Positions 1 to 9,441 are shown, numbered from the stretch's first letter. The stretch: DNA of 64,000 nt from Flavobacterium sp. SM15 (GCF_022012335.1 NZ_JAKLTO010000005.1:216402-280401); one strand, 5' to 3'. Notes: generated by a model not told the origin, from the sequence alone. Numbers and translations are program-made.

Positions 1-140
1 TTCAATAAAACAGGTGTTACCGAATGGTTTTTTAATTGAATTGGACTTGTCGGTTCGTTTGTAGTAGAACTTTCATCTGAGTTACATGCAATGACAGAAC
101 TAATAACTGCCGCACTCAACAAAGCATTTTTAAATTTCAT
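1..140 (-). CDS. Lipoprotein, N-terminal part only (cut by window edge)
   Basis: An ATG at 138-140 on the minus strand opens a frame that runs off the left edge (46 complete codons visible). It begins with a short basic stretch, a hydrophobic segment and a lipobox ending VIAC at about residue 20, followed by an S/T-rich linker, so the product should be a lipid-anchored envelope protein. The functional domain lies outside the window, so no function can be given. A candidate -7 element lies just upstream (166-173). Confidence 0.65.
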   Translation of the reverse strand, partial: MKFKNALLSAAVISSVIACNSDESSTTNEPTSPIQLKNHSVTPVLL

Positions 141-165
141 TTTATTGTTTTTTTGTTAGACAGGG

Positions 166-173
166 CAAACTTA
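166..173 (-). promoter_or_regulatory. Candidate -7 element for the lipoprotein gene
   Basis: Minus strand reads TAAGTTTG, matching the Bacteroidetes TAnnTTTG element, 25 bases before the ATG. No TTG at the usual -33 distance was found. The rest of 174-436, between here and rocD, is AT-rich and shows nothing else I can support. Confidence 0.4.
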
Positions 174-436
174 TGAAGGTGCTGTTATGTTAAATTTTAC
201 TTAATATTTTTAAAATGTTACGAATTTACTCATAATTCTTACAAATGTTAAGTTGCTGTAAAATAGGAGTTTTCTGTTTTTTTTGTTATATTTTTACGTA
301 TTTAAGACTTTGTTTGTTATAAAAAACTTAAAATATAAAGTTAAAAGTTATTTTTTTCAAATTGAATTGCTAACTTGCACTCAATTAGATAAAATATACT
401 ACATATTGAGAAAAAACTACTAAACCCCAATTAATA

Positions 437-1681
437 ATGCAAGTTTTAGAAAAGATGAGTTCAGCAGAAGCAATTCAGTTAGAGGACAAGTACGGCGCGC
501 ACAATTACCACCCGTTACCGGTTGTGTTGAGTAAAGGAGAAGGTGTGTACGTGTGGGATGTTGAAGGTAAAAAGTATTACGATTTTTTATCGGCTTATTC
601 TGCTGTAAATCAAGGTCATTGTCATCCAAAAATTATAGGAGCGATGATGGAACAGGCACAAACCCTTACACTTACATCAAGAGCTTTCTACAATGATAAG
701 CTAGGTGTGTACGAAGAGTTCGTGACAAAGTATTTTGGTTTTGACAAAGTGCTTCCGATGAATACCGGAGCAGAAGCTGTTGAAACTGCCTTAAAATTAT
801 GCCGTAAATGGGCGTATGAGAAAAAAGGTGTTAACGAAAATGAGGCAGAGATAATTGTTTGTGAAAACAACTTCCACGGAAGAACAACAACTATTATTTC
901 TTTCTCAAATGATGAGACCGCACGTAAGAATTTTGGTCCTTACACAGCTGGTTTTATTAAAATTGCTTACGATGATATTGATGCTTTAGAAAAAGCTATT
1001 ACATCGTCTCCTAATATCGCAGGGTTTTTAGTGGAGCCTATTCAAGGGGAAGCAGGTGTTTATGTTCCTTCAGAAGGGTATTTGGCAAAAGCTAAAGCTT
1101 TGTGTGAAAAGCATAACGTATTGTTTATTGCGGATGAGGTGCAAACAGGTATTGCCCGTACCGGAAAGTTATTGGCGGTTAATCATGAAAATGTAACTCC
1201 GGATATTTTAATTTTAGGAAAAGCTTTATCAGGTGGTGTTTATCCGGTATCTGCAGTTTTGGCTAACGATTCGATTATGAATGTAATTAAGCCAGGGCAA
1301 CACGGTTCTACTTTTGGAGGAAATCCAATTGCTTCTGCCGTTGCGATTGCTGCTCTTGAAGTTATTACCGATGAATCATTGGCAGATAATGCTGAAAGAT
1401 TAGGAAAGGTTTTCCGCTCAGAAATCGGCAAATATATTGAAACGTCGAACATTGCAACGTTAGTTCGTGGAAAAGGACTTTTAAATGCCATTGTAATCAA
1501 TGATACAGAAGAAAGCGACACCGCTTGGAACATCTGTATGAAATTGGCAGAAAACGGATTATTGGCCAAGCCAACTCATGGTAACATCATTCGTTTTGCT
1601 CCGCCTTTGGTTATGAATGAAGAGCAATTGTTTGAGTGTATCAGTATTATTACTGCTACATTAAAAGAATTTGAAAAATAA
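437..1681 (+). CDS. rocD: Ornithine aminotransferase
   Basis: PLP-dependent class III aminotransferase converting ornithine plus 2-oxoglutarate to glutamate semialdehyde and glutamate in the cytosol. The 414-residue length is normal for the family. The N-terminal signature [19 protein letters not shown], the [17 protein letters not shown] metal/PLP region near 230 and the PLP lysine in [10 protein letters not shown] (about K262) are all present. The start at 437 gives a slightly long leader; the ATG six codons later (MSSAEA) is also possible. It stands alone, with about 300 bases of AT-rich DNA upstream and a strong hairpin terminator downstream. The call is firm at family level. Confidence 0.95.
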   Translation: MQVLEKMSSAEAIQLEDKYGAHNYHPLPVVLSKGEGVYVWDVEGKKYYDFLSAYSAVNQGHCHPKIIGAMMEQAQTLTLTSRAFYNDKLGVYEEFVTKYFGFDKVLPMNTGAEAVETALKLCRKWAYEKKGVNENEAEIIVCENNFHGRTTTIISFSNDETARKNFGPYTAGFIKIAYDDIDALEKAITSSPNIAGFLVEPIQGEAGVYVPSEGYLAKAKALCEKHNVLFIADEVQTGIARTGKLLAVNHENVTPDILILGKALSGGVYPVSAVLANDSIMNVIKPGQHGSTFGGNPIASAVAIAALEVITDESLADNAERLGKVFRSEIGKYIETSNIATLVRGKGLLNAIVINDTEESDTAWNICMKLAENGLLAKPTHGNIIRFAPPLVMNEEQLFECISIITATLKEFEK

Positions 1682-1703
1682 TTAGAGATTTTTTAATCGA
1701 TAT

Positions 1704-1736
1704 AAAAAGCCGTTATGTAATTCATAACGGCTTTTT
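1704..1736 (+). terminator. Bidirectional terminator between rocD and the CCC-motif gene
   Basis: A 14-bp perfect stem (1704-1717 with 1723-1736), loop TAATT, with A-run and T-run edges. It can end rocD on the plus strand and the convergent gene at 1742-2074 on the minus strand. Confidence 0.85.
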
Positions 1737-1741
1737 TAGTA

Positions 1742-2074
1742 TTACTGCTCCGTGATTTCTTTCATGCGCTGTTCTAATAATTCAGGATCCTGTAGCGCAT
1801 CCCAACCTACTAAATTGATGTACCATGCCATAATTAAAAGGAAAATTACTCCTAAGACAATTCCAATGATACAAAGTATTTTTCCGGTTTTTACATTGTT
1901 GAAATTTGAGTACAGCTCAGGGTTCTCGTTGTATTCTTTAGTGTCTTTGTTTGCCAGGTAAAGCCCAATGCCCCCTAAAATAAAACTTAGAACGCCATAG
2001 CAGCAACAAGTAATGATGGACATGATGCCCAAAATAATTACGGCAGTTCCATTAGGTAATTTTTGTTTTTCCAT
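1742..2074 (-). CDS. CCC-motif (DUF4190-like) membrane protein
   Basis: A 110-residue protein with two hydrophobic segments (about 10-40 and 68-92) separated by a charged loop with NENPELYSNFNNVKTGK. The first segment carries the ITCCCYG triple-cysteine motif that names the Bacteroidetes CCC-motif family. It is 28 bases downstream of, and codirectional with, a DUF2752 gene, a pairing familiar from Flavobacteria. Molecular function is unknown. It ends at the bidirectional terminator shared with rocD. Confidence 0.75.
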   Translation of the reverse strand: MEKQKLPNGTAVIILGIMSIITCCCYGVLSFILGGIGLYLANKDTKEYNENPELYSNFNNVKTGKILCIIGIVLGVIFLLIMAWYINLVGWDALQDPELLEQRMKEITEQ

Positions 2075-2102
2075 TCTGTAAATATTGATTAATTGTTTTA
2101 GA

Positions 2103-2375
2103 TTAAAAATGTTTGATGAAATAGGAAACCACCATGATTATTGCATTTGTGATTCCCAGTCCAACGATAATTTTATGATAGTTTCTGCTTTTGTCGATAA
2201 AATTAAGGGAAACGAAACCTAAAAAAAGAAGTAAAGTGTAAATGGCCGGAAACATTAAAAACGCTGCTTTAAATTCGCCTTTAAAAAGTAAAAGCAAAGC
2301 GCGCTGGGTACCGCAACCGAAACATTCGATTCCTAAAAATTTCTTTGTAAGACAGGGCAACATGTACTCTTCCAT
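2103..2375 (-). CDS. DUF2752 membrane protein
   Basis: A 90-residue protein with the DUF2752 hallmark CFGCGTQRA near residue 20, followed by two membrane segments (about 35-55 and 65-88). The family is uncharacterised. The start at 2375 gives MEEYMLPC; the internal ATG at 2363 (MLPCLTKK) is an alternative, and both keep the whole domain. It heads a probable two-gene operon with the CCC-motif protein and is divergent from the small gene at 2479. Confidence 0.75.
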   Translation of the reverse strand: MEEYMLPCLTKKFLGIECFGCGTQRALLLLFKGEFKAAFLMFPAIYTLLLFLGFVSLNFIDKSRNYHKIIVGLGITNAIIMVVSYFIKHF

Positions 2376-2451
2376 GGTAATCTTTTTCTGTAAAGCAAGT
2401 TCACAAAAAAATAAATAGTTTCAAAACAGAAATGAATTTTTTTAAAGTTTG

Positions 2452-2459
2452 TATTTTTG
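2452..2459 (+). promoter_or_regulatory. Candidate -7 element for the 2479 operon
   Basis: TATTTTTG fits TAnnTTTG and ends 19 bases before the ATG at 2479. No clear -33 TTG is present. Confidence 0.4.
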
Positions 2460-2478
2460 AAGTTCTAAAAACAGTACT

Positions 2479-2661
2479 ATGAAAACCGTTTACATCATTT
2501 TAATTTTCGGAATGATTGCTTTGGCTTTTAACGAACAAACCAAAACGCATCCCAATATCTGGATTCAGGTAGCAGGAGTTTTAGCGTTCTTTTATGGAAT
2601 GATGAAAATAATGTCAAAAACACCAAGAAATAATAAAGATAAAGAAGAGAATGATGTTTAG
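2479..2661 (+). CDS. Small membrane protein, unknown function
   Basis: A 60-residue protein with two short hydrophobic segments (3-17 and 27-45) and a highly charged C-terminus (RNNKDKEEND). The last 11 bases overlap the start of the downstream Smr-domain gene, which indicates translational coupling and a shared transcript. I do not recognise a family; small two-helix proteins upstream of DUF2027/Smr genes occur in Flavobacteria. Confidence 0.6.
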   Translation: MKTVYIILIFGMIALAFNEQTKTHPNIWIQVAGVLAFFYGMMKIMSKTPRNNKDKEENDV

Positions 2662-3208
2662 TATTGGCGATAAAGTTTCTGTCCTTGATGAAGCAATTAA
2701 TGGTGTAGTTGTTGGTTTTAAGAAAGAGGATGTCATCATTGAAACTGAAGATGGTTTCACCATGACATACTCGGTAAATGAGTTGGTTAATTTAAATAAA
2801 ACCAGTGATTTAAAGTCATTTACTTCAAACCAGAGTTTAAGTCAGATTTTAAAAGAAAAAGAAGAAGAAAAGAAACGTTCTTTTGTAAAAGAGAAGAAAT
2901 CCCGCAAAGACGAATTTGTTCTTGAAGTGGATTTGCATATCGAAAAGTTGGTGCCTTCCAAAAAAGGAATGAATAATTACGACATTCTTACTTTACAGAT
3001 GGAAACGGCAAAACGCCAGCTTGATTTTGCCATAAAAAACCGAATGCCGAAAGTGGTTTTCATTCACGGAGTTGGCGAAGGAGTTTTGAAAGCAGAGCTC
3101 GATTTTCTACTTGGAAGATACGATGGCATTTCCTTTCAGGATGCTAATTACCAAAAATACGGATTGGGCGCTACGGAGGTTTACATCAAACAAAATCCGA
3201 ACCGATAA
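2651..3208 (+). CDS. Smr-domain protein with N-terminal DUF2027-like region
   Basis: 185 residues. Residues 1-50 form a small beta-rich domain (IGDKVSVLDEAINGVVVGF), residues 60-95 are a charged linker, and 95-180 are an Smr (MutS2 C-terminal) domain with the VDLHIE and FIHGVGEGVLKAEL motifs. Smr domains are DNA or RNA endonucleases or nucleic-acid binders; the HGxGxGxL core is present. It lacks the MutS ATPase, so it is a stand-alone Smr protein. It overlaps the upstream 60-residue membrane protein. The actual substrate cannot be told from the sequence. Confidence 0.8.
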   Translation: MMFSIGDKVSVLDEAINGVVVGFKKEDVIIETEDGFTMTYSVNELVNLNKTSDLKSFTSNQSLSQILKEKEEEKKRSFVKEKKSRKDEFVLEVDLHIEKLVPSKKGMNNYDILTLQMETAKRQLDFAIKNRMPKVVFIHGVGEGVLKAELDFLLGRYDGISFQDANYQKYGLGATEVYIKQNPNR

Positions 3209-3216
3209 TTCCAAAA

Positions 3217-3738
3217 TTAAATGCTGGTCTGATAGGTTCCGAAAAGGTATTCTTCAAATACAAACGTATTGTCGGAACTTACAAACTGAATATTAATGAA
3301 TTTAATTTGGTGGTTGTGTCCCACTACGGTTGTCACGTTGGTAACCGGATCTGTAGCGGTTCTTTCCGTAGAAGTTATTTGGATTTTACCTCCTTGAGCA
3401 GCAGTCCATTCTTTTAAAACGCTTGGAGAAGAAGGTGGAACAACCGAACAGATTGTACCGCCGGTAACCGCTCCGTTGTATTTTCTGTAAAGCACTGAAT
3501 TGCTTCCTGAAATCGTTACAATTGTAGGTTGCCCAGCCGGTGTTGCTGCATTTGGAAAACTAGAAGCAGGGATGTTTACAAGTAAAAGTTCTTCATTGCT
3601 GGTTTTGAAAAGCAGTTGTTTGTCGGGACATTTTTGAATGGTCGCAGTTCCGAAATTGAACGATTCCAAAACCATATCGCCATCATCACAACCTGATAAA
3701 AGTAGTGCAAAAACCAATAATCCTAAAAACTTTTTCAT
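3217..3738 (-). CDS. Putative lipoprotein, unknown function
   Basis: With the ATG at 3736-3738 the product is 173 residues and starts with a textbook lipoprotein signal, MKKFLGLLVFALLLSGC, followed by DDGD; the ten-codon longer frame would spoil the signal. The rest is predicted beta-rich, with a CSVVPPSSPS stretch in the middle. I do not recognise the family. It converges on the Smr gene with only eight bases between the stops. Confidence 0.6.
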   Translation of the reverse strand: MKKFLGLLVFALLLSGCDDGDMVLESFNFGTATIQKCPDKQLLFKTSNEELLLVNIPASSFPNAATPAGQPTIVTISGSNSVLYRKYNGAVTGGTICSVVPPSSPSVLKEWTAAQGGKIQITSTERTATDPVTNVTTVVGHNHQIKFINIQFVSSDNTFVFEEYLFGTYQTSI

Positions 3739-3819
3739 AAGTAGCCGTATTTGGGACAAAAATAACATTTTTAGTTTTCAAAAGCGATAAAAGAAATAAC
3801 GAAAATTCATCAATATTGC

Positions 3820-3827
3820 TATATTTG
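3820..3827 (+). promoter_or_regulatory. Candidate -7 element for the sugar transporter
   Basis: TATATTTG lies 23 bases before the ATG at 3851. The -33 TTG is not evident. Confidence 0.4.
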
Positions 3828-3850
3828 GAAACCAAACGAAAAATGTATTT

Positions 3851-5611
3851 ATGTCATCTAAACACCAAACCAATTATCCGGCGCTCTATACGCTGATTAC
3901 CGTTTTCTTTTTCTGGGGTTTTATAGCAGCCGGAAACAGTATTTTTATTCCTTTTTGTAAAAGTTATTTCTCACTTGATCAGTTTCAGTCACAGCTGGTT
4001 GATTTTGCTTTTTATACGGCGTATTATGTGGGAGCATTGTTGCTTTTCATCTTCGGAACCTTTAAAAACAAAGACATCGTTGGAGGATGGGGCTATAAGA
4101 AAAGTATCGTTTTCGGATTGTTGTTTTCGGCTTTAGGAGCTGGTGCTATGATTTTGGCCGTAGAAGCTAATTTATACGCAGGAATGTTGACCGGTTTGTT
4201 TATAGTGGCATTAGGATTTTCGTTGCAGCAAACCGCAGCCAACCCGTTTGCAATTTCTTTAGGAAACCCGAAAACAGGGGCAGACCGTGTTAATTTGGGC
4301 GGAGGAATCAACTCTTTCGGAACCACAATCGGTCCATTGGTAGTTGCTTTTGCACTTTTCGGAACCACCGCTACCGTTACCGATGATCAGATCAAACATC
4401 TGGATTTAAACAAAGTAATCTTGCTTTATGTTTGTGTTGGTTTACTTTTTGTGGCTGCGGCTGGGATGTTTCATTTTTCCAGAAAAGTACCGGCAGGAAT
4501 TTCCAATGAACCAATGGAAAAAGCAAACAAAGCTATGCGAACTCTTATTATTATGACCGGTTTATTGGCGATTTGTTTTGCACCGGTTTTCAACAGTTAT
4601 AAAAGTCAGGAAGCCTTAAAAATTGAAACGTTAACCAAAGATATTGAAACCATCAATCTTTCCGTAGTGGCAGGTAAAGAAGATAAGGTTTTAGCAGATG
4701 ATGTTACCGAGGAAAAAACAGCACAAATCAATCAATTGAAATCAGGCTTGGACAAACAAAGAATGTTGTGTCTTTCGGCTGCTTTATTAGTGGTTGTGGG
4801 CGGATTGCTTTATGCTAACAAATCGGCTAAGAAAAACAGTGAAGGCTGGGGTGCTTTACAGTATCCGCAGTTGGTTTTAGGGATGCTGGCCATCTTTACC
4901 TATGTTGGGGTTGAAGTTGCCATCGGAAGTAACTTAGGAGAACTTTTAAAACTACCGGATTTCGGAGGACATCAATCTTCATCCATCGCGCCTTATATTT
5001 CCATGTATTGGGGAAGTTTGATGATTGGCCGTTGGGCTGGTGCGATCAGTGTTTTCCACTTGAGCAATGCTAAAAAAACATTAGCGTTAATCATTGTCCC
5101 GTTAATTGCATTTGCAGTGATTATCGGTGTAAATACAATGGCACAGAAAGACATGACGCCACTTTATTACTATGTAGTTTGCGTACTATTGCAGATTGCC
5201 GCTTTCTTTATTAGTAAAGACAAACCGGCGAGAACCTTAACAATTTTCTCCATTTTTGGTGTTGTTGCGATGTTAATTGGGCTGTTTTCTCACGGAACCG
5301 TTGCTATTTATGCTTTCCTTGCAGGAGGTTTAGCTTGTAGTATCATGTGGCCGGCGATTTTCAGTTTGTCAATTATCGGGTTAGGAAAATACACTTCGCA
5401 AGGTTCTGCTTTTTTGGTGATGATGATTTTAGGTGGTGGAATTATTCCTCCAATTCAGGGAAAACTGTCTGATATCATCGGAATCCACCAATCGTACATT
5501 ATTCCGGTGATTTGTTTTGGTTACTTGTTGTTTTTCGCAATTGTTGTGAAATCAATCCTTAAAAAGCAAAATATCGATGTAGATGAAATTGAGGCAGAAG
5601 GCGCTCATTAA
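3851..5611 (+). CDS. Sugar MFS transporter of the FHS (FucP/GluP) family, enlarged
   Basis: A polytopic inner-membrane proton-coupled sugar porter. The N-terminal half has FHS hallmarks: [17 protein letters not shown], a YYVGALLLF helix, and [14 protein letters not shown] with [13 protein letters not shown]. At 586 residues it is about 150 longer than FucP (about 440). The extra length lies between the two six-helix halves: a hydrophobic helix near 228-246, a charged helical segment about 250-305, and another hydrophobic helix near 310-324. The start at 3851 is the first ATG in frame. It stands alone and ends in the hairpin at 5635-5681. The substrate is a hexose or deoxyhexose by family, not provable here. 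Confidence 0.85.
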   Translation: MSSKHQTNYPALYTLITVFFFWGFIAAGNSIFIPFCKSYFSLDQFQSQLVDFAFYTAYYVGALLLFIFGTFKNKDIVGGWGYKKSIVFGLLFSALGAGAMILAVEANLYAGMLTGLFIVALGFSLQQTAANPFAISLGNPKTGADRVNLGGGINSFGTTIGPLVVAFALFGTTATVTDDQIKHLDLNKVILLYVCVGLLFVAAAGMFHFSRKVPAGISNEPMEKANKAMRTLIIMTGLLAICFAPVFNSYKSQEALKIETLTKDIETINLSVVAGKEDKVLADDVTEEKTAQINQLKSGLDKQRMLCLSAALLVVVGGLLYANKSAKKNSEGWGALQYPQLVLGMLAIFTYVGVEVAIGSNLGELLKLPDFGGHQSSSIAPYISMYWGSLMIGRWAGAISVFHLSNAKKTLALIIVPLIAFAVIIGVNTMAQKDMTPLYYYVVCVLLQIAAFFISKDKPARTLTIFSIFGVVAMLIGLFSHGTVAIYAFLAGGLACSIMWPAIFSLSIIGLGKYTSQGSAFLVMMILGGGIIPPIQGKLSDIIGIHQSYIIPVICFGYLLFFAIVVKSILKKQNIDVDEIEAEGAH

Positions 5612-5634
5612 ATCTTAAGAAAATAATAATATCC

Positions 5635-5681
5635 AATTCGGAGCATGGGAAATTCTTACCTTTGCTCCGAATTTCTTTTTT
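5635..5681 (+). terminator. Terminator of the sugar transporter, overlapping the rarD promoter
   Basis: An 11-bp perfect stem (5635-5645 with 5663-5673), a 17-base loop and a T-run ending at 5681, immediately before the ATG of the next gene. The -7 element of that gene lies in the loop and 3' arm. Confidence 0.8.
5657..5664 (+). promoter_or_regulatory. Candidate -7 element for the RarD-like gene, inside a terminator hairpin
   Basis: TACCTTTG fits TAnnTTTG and would start transcription around 5671, giving a leader of only about ten bases before the ATG at 5682. Confidence 0.5.
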
Positions 5682-6590
5682 ATGCGAATCAATAAATACT
5701 ATTTAGCGGCTCTGGTTGCTTTTGTAATTTGGGGATTTTTCAGTTTGGCGCTCAAACCGATTCATCATTATCCATCATTGGATATTTTGTTTTACCGTGT
5801 ATTTTTAAGTGTTATCCTGATTTCGTCCATCAACCTTATTTTCAGAAGGACGATTTTGAAATCCAATTGGGAATTGTTCAAATCCAAACCGATAACCGAG
5901 CGAAATAAAATCATTCGTGTGAATATTGGCGGTGGCTTGCTGTTAACGGCGAACTGGTTTATTTTCATTTATGTGATGAACCACATCAGCGTAAAAGCGG
6001 CATCCTTCGCGTATTTGGTATGCCCGATTTTAACCACAGTACTGGCTTTTCTGATTCTGAAGGAAAAATTGAGCAAATGGCAATGGATTGCGGTTGGGAT
6101 TAGTGTTTTAGGGTGTGTATTATTGTCTTTTAATAGTTTCAGTGATATTTTTTACAGCCTGATTGTTGCTTTAACTTACGCACTTTATCTGATTTCACAA
6201 CGCACTAATACAGAGATTGACAAATTTGTAGCTTTAAATATTCAGTTACTGACAATTGGCGTTTTGTTATTACCGTTTTATCCGAAATTCAGCGGGCCGG
6301 TTCCTACGGAGAGCCTTTTCTATACCTGTTTGTTTTTTATAGTTGTGCTGTTTACCATTATTCCGTTGTTTTTGAATTTGTTTGCGCTCAAAGGCGTGAA
6401 TTCTTCCACAGTTGGGATTATGTTGTACATCAACCCGATTCTGAACTTTCTGCTTGCGGTTTTTTATTATAAAGAAGAAGTAACACAAATTCAGATGATT
6501 TCGTATTCACTGATCTTGATTTCGATTATTGTTTTTAATGAAAAGCTTATCTTTAGAAGAAAATTAAACACTCAATCTGTCTCCGAATAA
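5682..6590 (+). CDS. RarD-like EamA-family (DMT) exporter
   Basis: 302 residues with ten predicted membrane helices, in the two-repeat EamA (drug/metabolite transporter) layout. The start MRINKYYLAALVAFVIWGF and the stretch HHYPSLDILFYRVFLS match RarD-type proteins, whose substrate in E. coli is linked to chloramphenicol sensitivity but is not established. The ATG sits directly after the T-run of the preceding terminator. The stop codon at 6588-6590 is followed without a gap by the ATG of the cysteine desulfurase, so the two are co-transcribed. Confidence 0.8.
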   Translation: MRINKYYLAALVAFVIWGFFSLALKPIHHYPSLDILFYRVFLSVILISSINLIFRRTILKSNWELFKSKPITERNKIIRVNIGGGLLLTANWFIFIYVMNHISVKAASFAYLVCPILTTVLAFLILKEKLSKWQWIAVGISVLGCVLLSFNSFSDIFYSLIVALTYALYLISQRTNTEIDKFVALNIQLLTIGVLLLPFYPKFSGPVPTESLFYTCLFFIVVLFTIIPLFLNLFALKGVNSSTVGIMLYINPILNFLLAVFYYKEEVTQIQMISYSLILISIIVFNEKLIFRRKLNTQSVSE

Positions 6591-7715
6591 ATGCGAAAAA
6601 TATACCTCGATAACGCCTCAACCACGCAATTGCGACCAGAAGTAGTTGCCGAAATGACTAAAATTCTTTCCGAAGATTTTGGAAATCCTTCTTCCACCCA
6701 CAGTTTCGGTCGAAGTTCAAAAGTGCTATTGGAAACAGCCAGAAAAAGCATTGCAAAACAAATTAATGCAACTGCTTCGGAAATTATTTTCACCTCCTGC
6801 GGAACAGAAGCCAACAACTGGATTTTACGTTCAGCGGTTAAAGATTTAAAGGTGGAGCGCATCATCACAAGTAAAATTGAACATCACGCGGTTTTGCATA
6901 CCGCCCAAGTTTTGCAAAGTGAATTCGGAATCGCTGTGGATTATGTTGCGCTGCTTCCTAACGGAGAAATTGATTTTACAGATTTAGTGGAATTGCTTTC
7001 TCAGGACAAGAAAACATTGGTTAGTTTGATGCACGTAAATAACGAAATCGGAACGGTGCTGAATCTGGAAAAAGCAGTGAGAATTTCACACGATTACAAT
7101 GCGTTGTTTCATACGGATACGGTACAATCTATTGGTAAAACGGAAATCGATGTTCAGCATTTAGGAGTTGATTTTTTAGTTGCTAGTGCACACAAATTTC
7201 ACGGGCCAAAAGGTGTAGGATTTGCTTATGTGAAGAAAAACAGCGGATTGCAACCTTTGTTTTTCGGTGGAGAGCAGGAGAAAGGTTTGCGTGCCGGAAC
7301 CGAAGCGGTACATCAAATTGCTGGAATGGCAAGAGCATTGGAGCTTTCCTATGAGCATTTAATCGAAGAGAGAAATTATATTTCAGGATTGAAAAGTTAT
7401 CTGATCTCACAATTGGAAATCGATTTTCCGGAATTTAAATTAAACGGTAGCGAAGACGGTCTTTACAACATTGCCAACGTTTTATTACCGCTTTCAGATG
7501 ATAAAACGGGAATGATTTTATTTCATCTGGATATGAAAGGAATTGCTGTTTCTCGTGGAAGCGCCTGCCAGAGCGGGAGTGTGAAACCTTCGCACGTATT
7601 AGCAGAGATTTTAGATAAGGAAGATGTTATAAAGCCGAGTTTGCGTATTTCTTTCAGTCATTATAATACCAAAGAAGATGTTGAGGCCTTGATGGAAGCG
7701 CTTCGATCGATTTAA
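6591..7715 (+). CDS. Cysteine desulfurase (NifS/IscS type)
   Basis: A PLP enzyme that takes sulfur from cysteine for iron-sulfur clusters or thiolation. 374 residues; it begins YLDNASTTQLRPEV and has the NPSSTHSFGR motif. The PLP lysine is in ASAHKFHGPKG (about K202), and the persulfide-carrying cysteine is in GSACQSG (about C326). The short active-site loop is typical of class I NifS/IscS-like enzymes rather than SufS. No iscU or other cluster gene is adjacent, so its acceptor is unknown. It abuts the exporter gene upstream and converges with the mlaD-like gene, with seven bases between stops. Confidence 0.9.
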   Translation: MRKIYLDNASTTQLRPEVVAEMTKILSEDFGNPSSTHSFGRSSKVLLETARKSIAKQINATASEIIFTSCGTEANNWILRSAVKDLKVERIITSKIEHHAVLHTAQVLQSEFGIAVDYVALLPNGEIDFTDLVELLSQDKKTLVSLMHVNNEIGTVLNLEKAVRISHDYNALFHTDTVQSIGKTEIDVQHLGVDFLVASAHKFHGPKGVGFAYVKKNSGLQPLFFGGEQEKGLRAGTEAVHQIAGMARALELSYEHLIEERNYISGLKSYLISQLEIDFPEFKLNGSEDGLYNIANVLLPLSDDKTGMILFHLDMKGIAVSRGSACQSGSVKPSHVLAEILDKEDVIKPSLRISFSHYNTKEDVEALMEALRSI

Positions 7716-7722
7716 TTACTGT

Positions 7723-8700
7723 TTATTTCTTCTGATTTTTTTGCTGAAGCTTTTCTTGTTTCTTAAAGTAACCTTTAAAGAGAAAATTGTTTTTTAAAGC
7801 ATCCATGTTTTGGTTGAGTTTTATACTTGCCTGATTAATATTGATCATAGTGGAATCTATTTTTTGAACAAGTTTTTCATTGTTGGAAAGGTAATTTATG
7901 GCTCCTTTTCCTTTTTTGGCGTTGGTGATGGTGGTGTTCAGGTTTTCAACCACGCTGTCTATTTTAATGCTGGATTGTTCCAGATTGATAACAATATTTT
8001 TGATTTTTTGAGCTACGACCGTATCGTTTATAACACCAACCAGATTGTCTTTCTGATTTAACGAAGCAATTAAATTGTTCAAATTCTGTACTGATTCATT
8101 GGTTCCTTTGCTGGTAACTTTAAGATAATGAAGAGTTTGTTTTAAGTCGTTGGCCATTACAGTATCGTTCAATAACATTCCGACCGTTCCTTTACCATCA
8201 GTAATTTCATGAGTAATTTTGATTAAATCGGCAGTTAATATCGCAGCATTTTCATTAGTTACGTTCAGTGTTTTTAAAATGTCTTCGGTTCGAACCCGAC
8301 TGTACGATTTTATGATATCTCCTGCTTGTACCGCTGCAGCATTGCCTTTTCCGGGGATGATGTTGATGATCATGTTTCCAACCAACCCATCAGAACTAAT
8401 GGTGGCGATGGCATCTTTTTTAATATGGGTTAAAATTTTGGTGTCGATTATCATATCTACCCGAATTGTGGTATCGTTGATCATCTCGATATGTTTCACG
8501 GTTCCAACATTTATCCCTGAATAGCGAACGTTGTTACCAAGTTGCAGACCATTTACGTTATTAAAAACAGCACTGAGATGTACTGTTCTGCCAAACATGT
8601 TCTGTTTCTTACCAATAAAATAGATAGCAGTTATAAACAATGCCGAACCTAGAAGGACAAAAATCCCCAATCTTAACTTTTGTGTGCTTGTGTTTTCCAT
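7723..8700 (-). CDS. MlaD-type MCE-domain protein
   Basis: Substrate-binding component of an MCE lipid transporter. It has an N-terminal membrane anchor (about 8-27: LGIFVLLGSALFITAIYFIG), an MCE domain at about 36-115 (NNVNGLQLGNNVRYSGINVG), then a long helical, coiled-coil-prone region to residue 325. Third gene of an MlaE-MlaF-MlaD operon, seven bases after the ATPase gene. In Gram-negatives such systems move phospholipids between the inner and outer membranes. Periplasmic partners (MlaC, MlaB) are not in the window, as is common in Bacteroidetes. Confidence 0.88.
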   Translation of the reverse strand: MENTSTQKLRLGIFVLLGSALFITAIYFIGKKQNMFGRTVHLSAVFNNVNGLQLGNNVRYSGINVGTVKHIEMINDTTIRVDMIIDTKILTHIKKDAIATISSDGLVGNMIINIIPGKGNAAAVQAGDIIKSYSRVRTEDILKTLNVTNENAAILTADLIKITHEITDGKGTVGMLLNDTVMANDLKQTLHYLKVTSKGTNESVQNLNNLIASLNQKDNLVGVINDTVVAQKIKNIVINLEQSSIKIDSVVENLNTTITNAKKGKGAINYLSNNEKLVQKIDSTMININQASIKLNQNMDALKNNFLFKGYFKKQEKLQQKNQKK

Positions 8701-8707
8701 ATCGTTG

Positions 8708-9439
8708 TCATTTGAAAAAAGCCATTACTTTCGGATCTTTTGAGGTAATCAGTTCCTGAAAAGTTCCTTCGGCATAATTTATTCCATCTATTAAAAGAAT
8801 CATTCGATTGGCGATAACCCTTGCACAATCCACATCATGGGTAATGATAATGGACGATGTTTTGTATTTTTGCTGAATCGATTGCATAAGAAGGATAATT
8901 TCTTTTGAAGTAATTGGATCTAAACCAGTTGTAGGTTCATCATACAATATTATTTTTGGCTGTAAAATTAGCGTTCGGGCTAAGGCGATTCTTCGTTTCA
9001 TTCCGCCGGAAAGTTCGCTCGGCATTAAGTCTATTGCGCTTTCCAAGCCAACATTTTTTAAAGCTTCGACCACTAATGGAGTAGTGTCTTCAATGATCCC
9101 AAATTTTTTGGTATGTCTGCGTAAGGGAAATTCCAGATTTTCTCTAACCGACATTGAATCATAAAGTGCGCTTCCTTGAAATAAAAAACCAACTTCGGTT
9201 CGTAACTCGTCCAACTCTTCCTGTTGCAGTTCTAGAATATTTTGCCCCATGACTTCAATACTTCCGCTATCGGCTTGTTCAAGTCCTATAAGGCATTTAA
9301 TCATAACGGATTTTCCCGATCCGGATTTTCCCATAATGACCAGATTTTCCCCTTCGTTCAAAACCATATTGAAACCATCCAAAACGTGATTGGTACCGTA
9401 ACTTTTCCTTAGATTTTTTATTTCGATTACTGGTTTCAT
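8708..9439 (-). CDS. MlaF-type ABC ATPase
   Basis: 243-residue ATPase subunit of the MCE lipid transporter. Walker A GKSGSGKS (about 38-45), signature motif ELSGGMKRR, Walker B KIILYDEPTTGLDP and the switch histidine in IIITHD are all intact. The LSGGM variant with KRR is typical of MlaF/Ttg2A-like ATPases. Only two bases separate it from the permease gene upstream, so co-translation is likely. Confidence 0.92.
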   Translation of the reverse strand: MKPVIEIKNLRKSYGTNHVLDGFNMVLNEGENLVIMGKSGSGKSVMIKCLIGLEQADSGSIEVMGQNILELQQEELDELRTEVGFLFQGSALYDSMSVRENLEFPLRRHTKKFGIIEDTTPLVVEALKNVGLESAIDLMPSELSGGMKRRIALARTLILQPKIILYDEPTTGLDPITSKEIILLMQSIQQKYKTSSIIITHDVDCARVIANRMILLIDGINYAEGTFQELITSKDPKVMAFFK

Positions 9440-9441
9440 GG

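Noticed and set aside
8280..8300. GTTCGAACC, like a tRNA T-loop
   Set aside because: It lies within the coding region of the mlaD-like gene and no acceptor or anticodon arm surrounds it.
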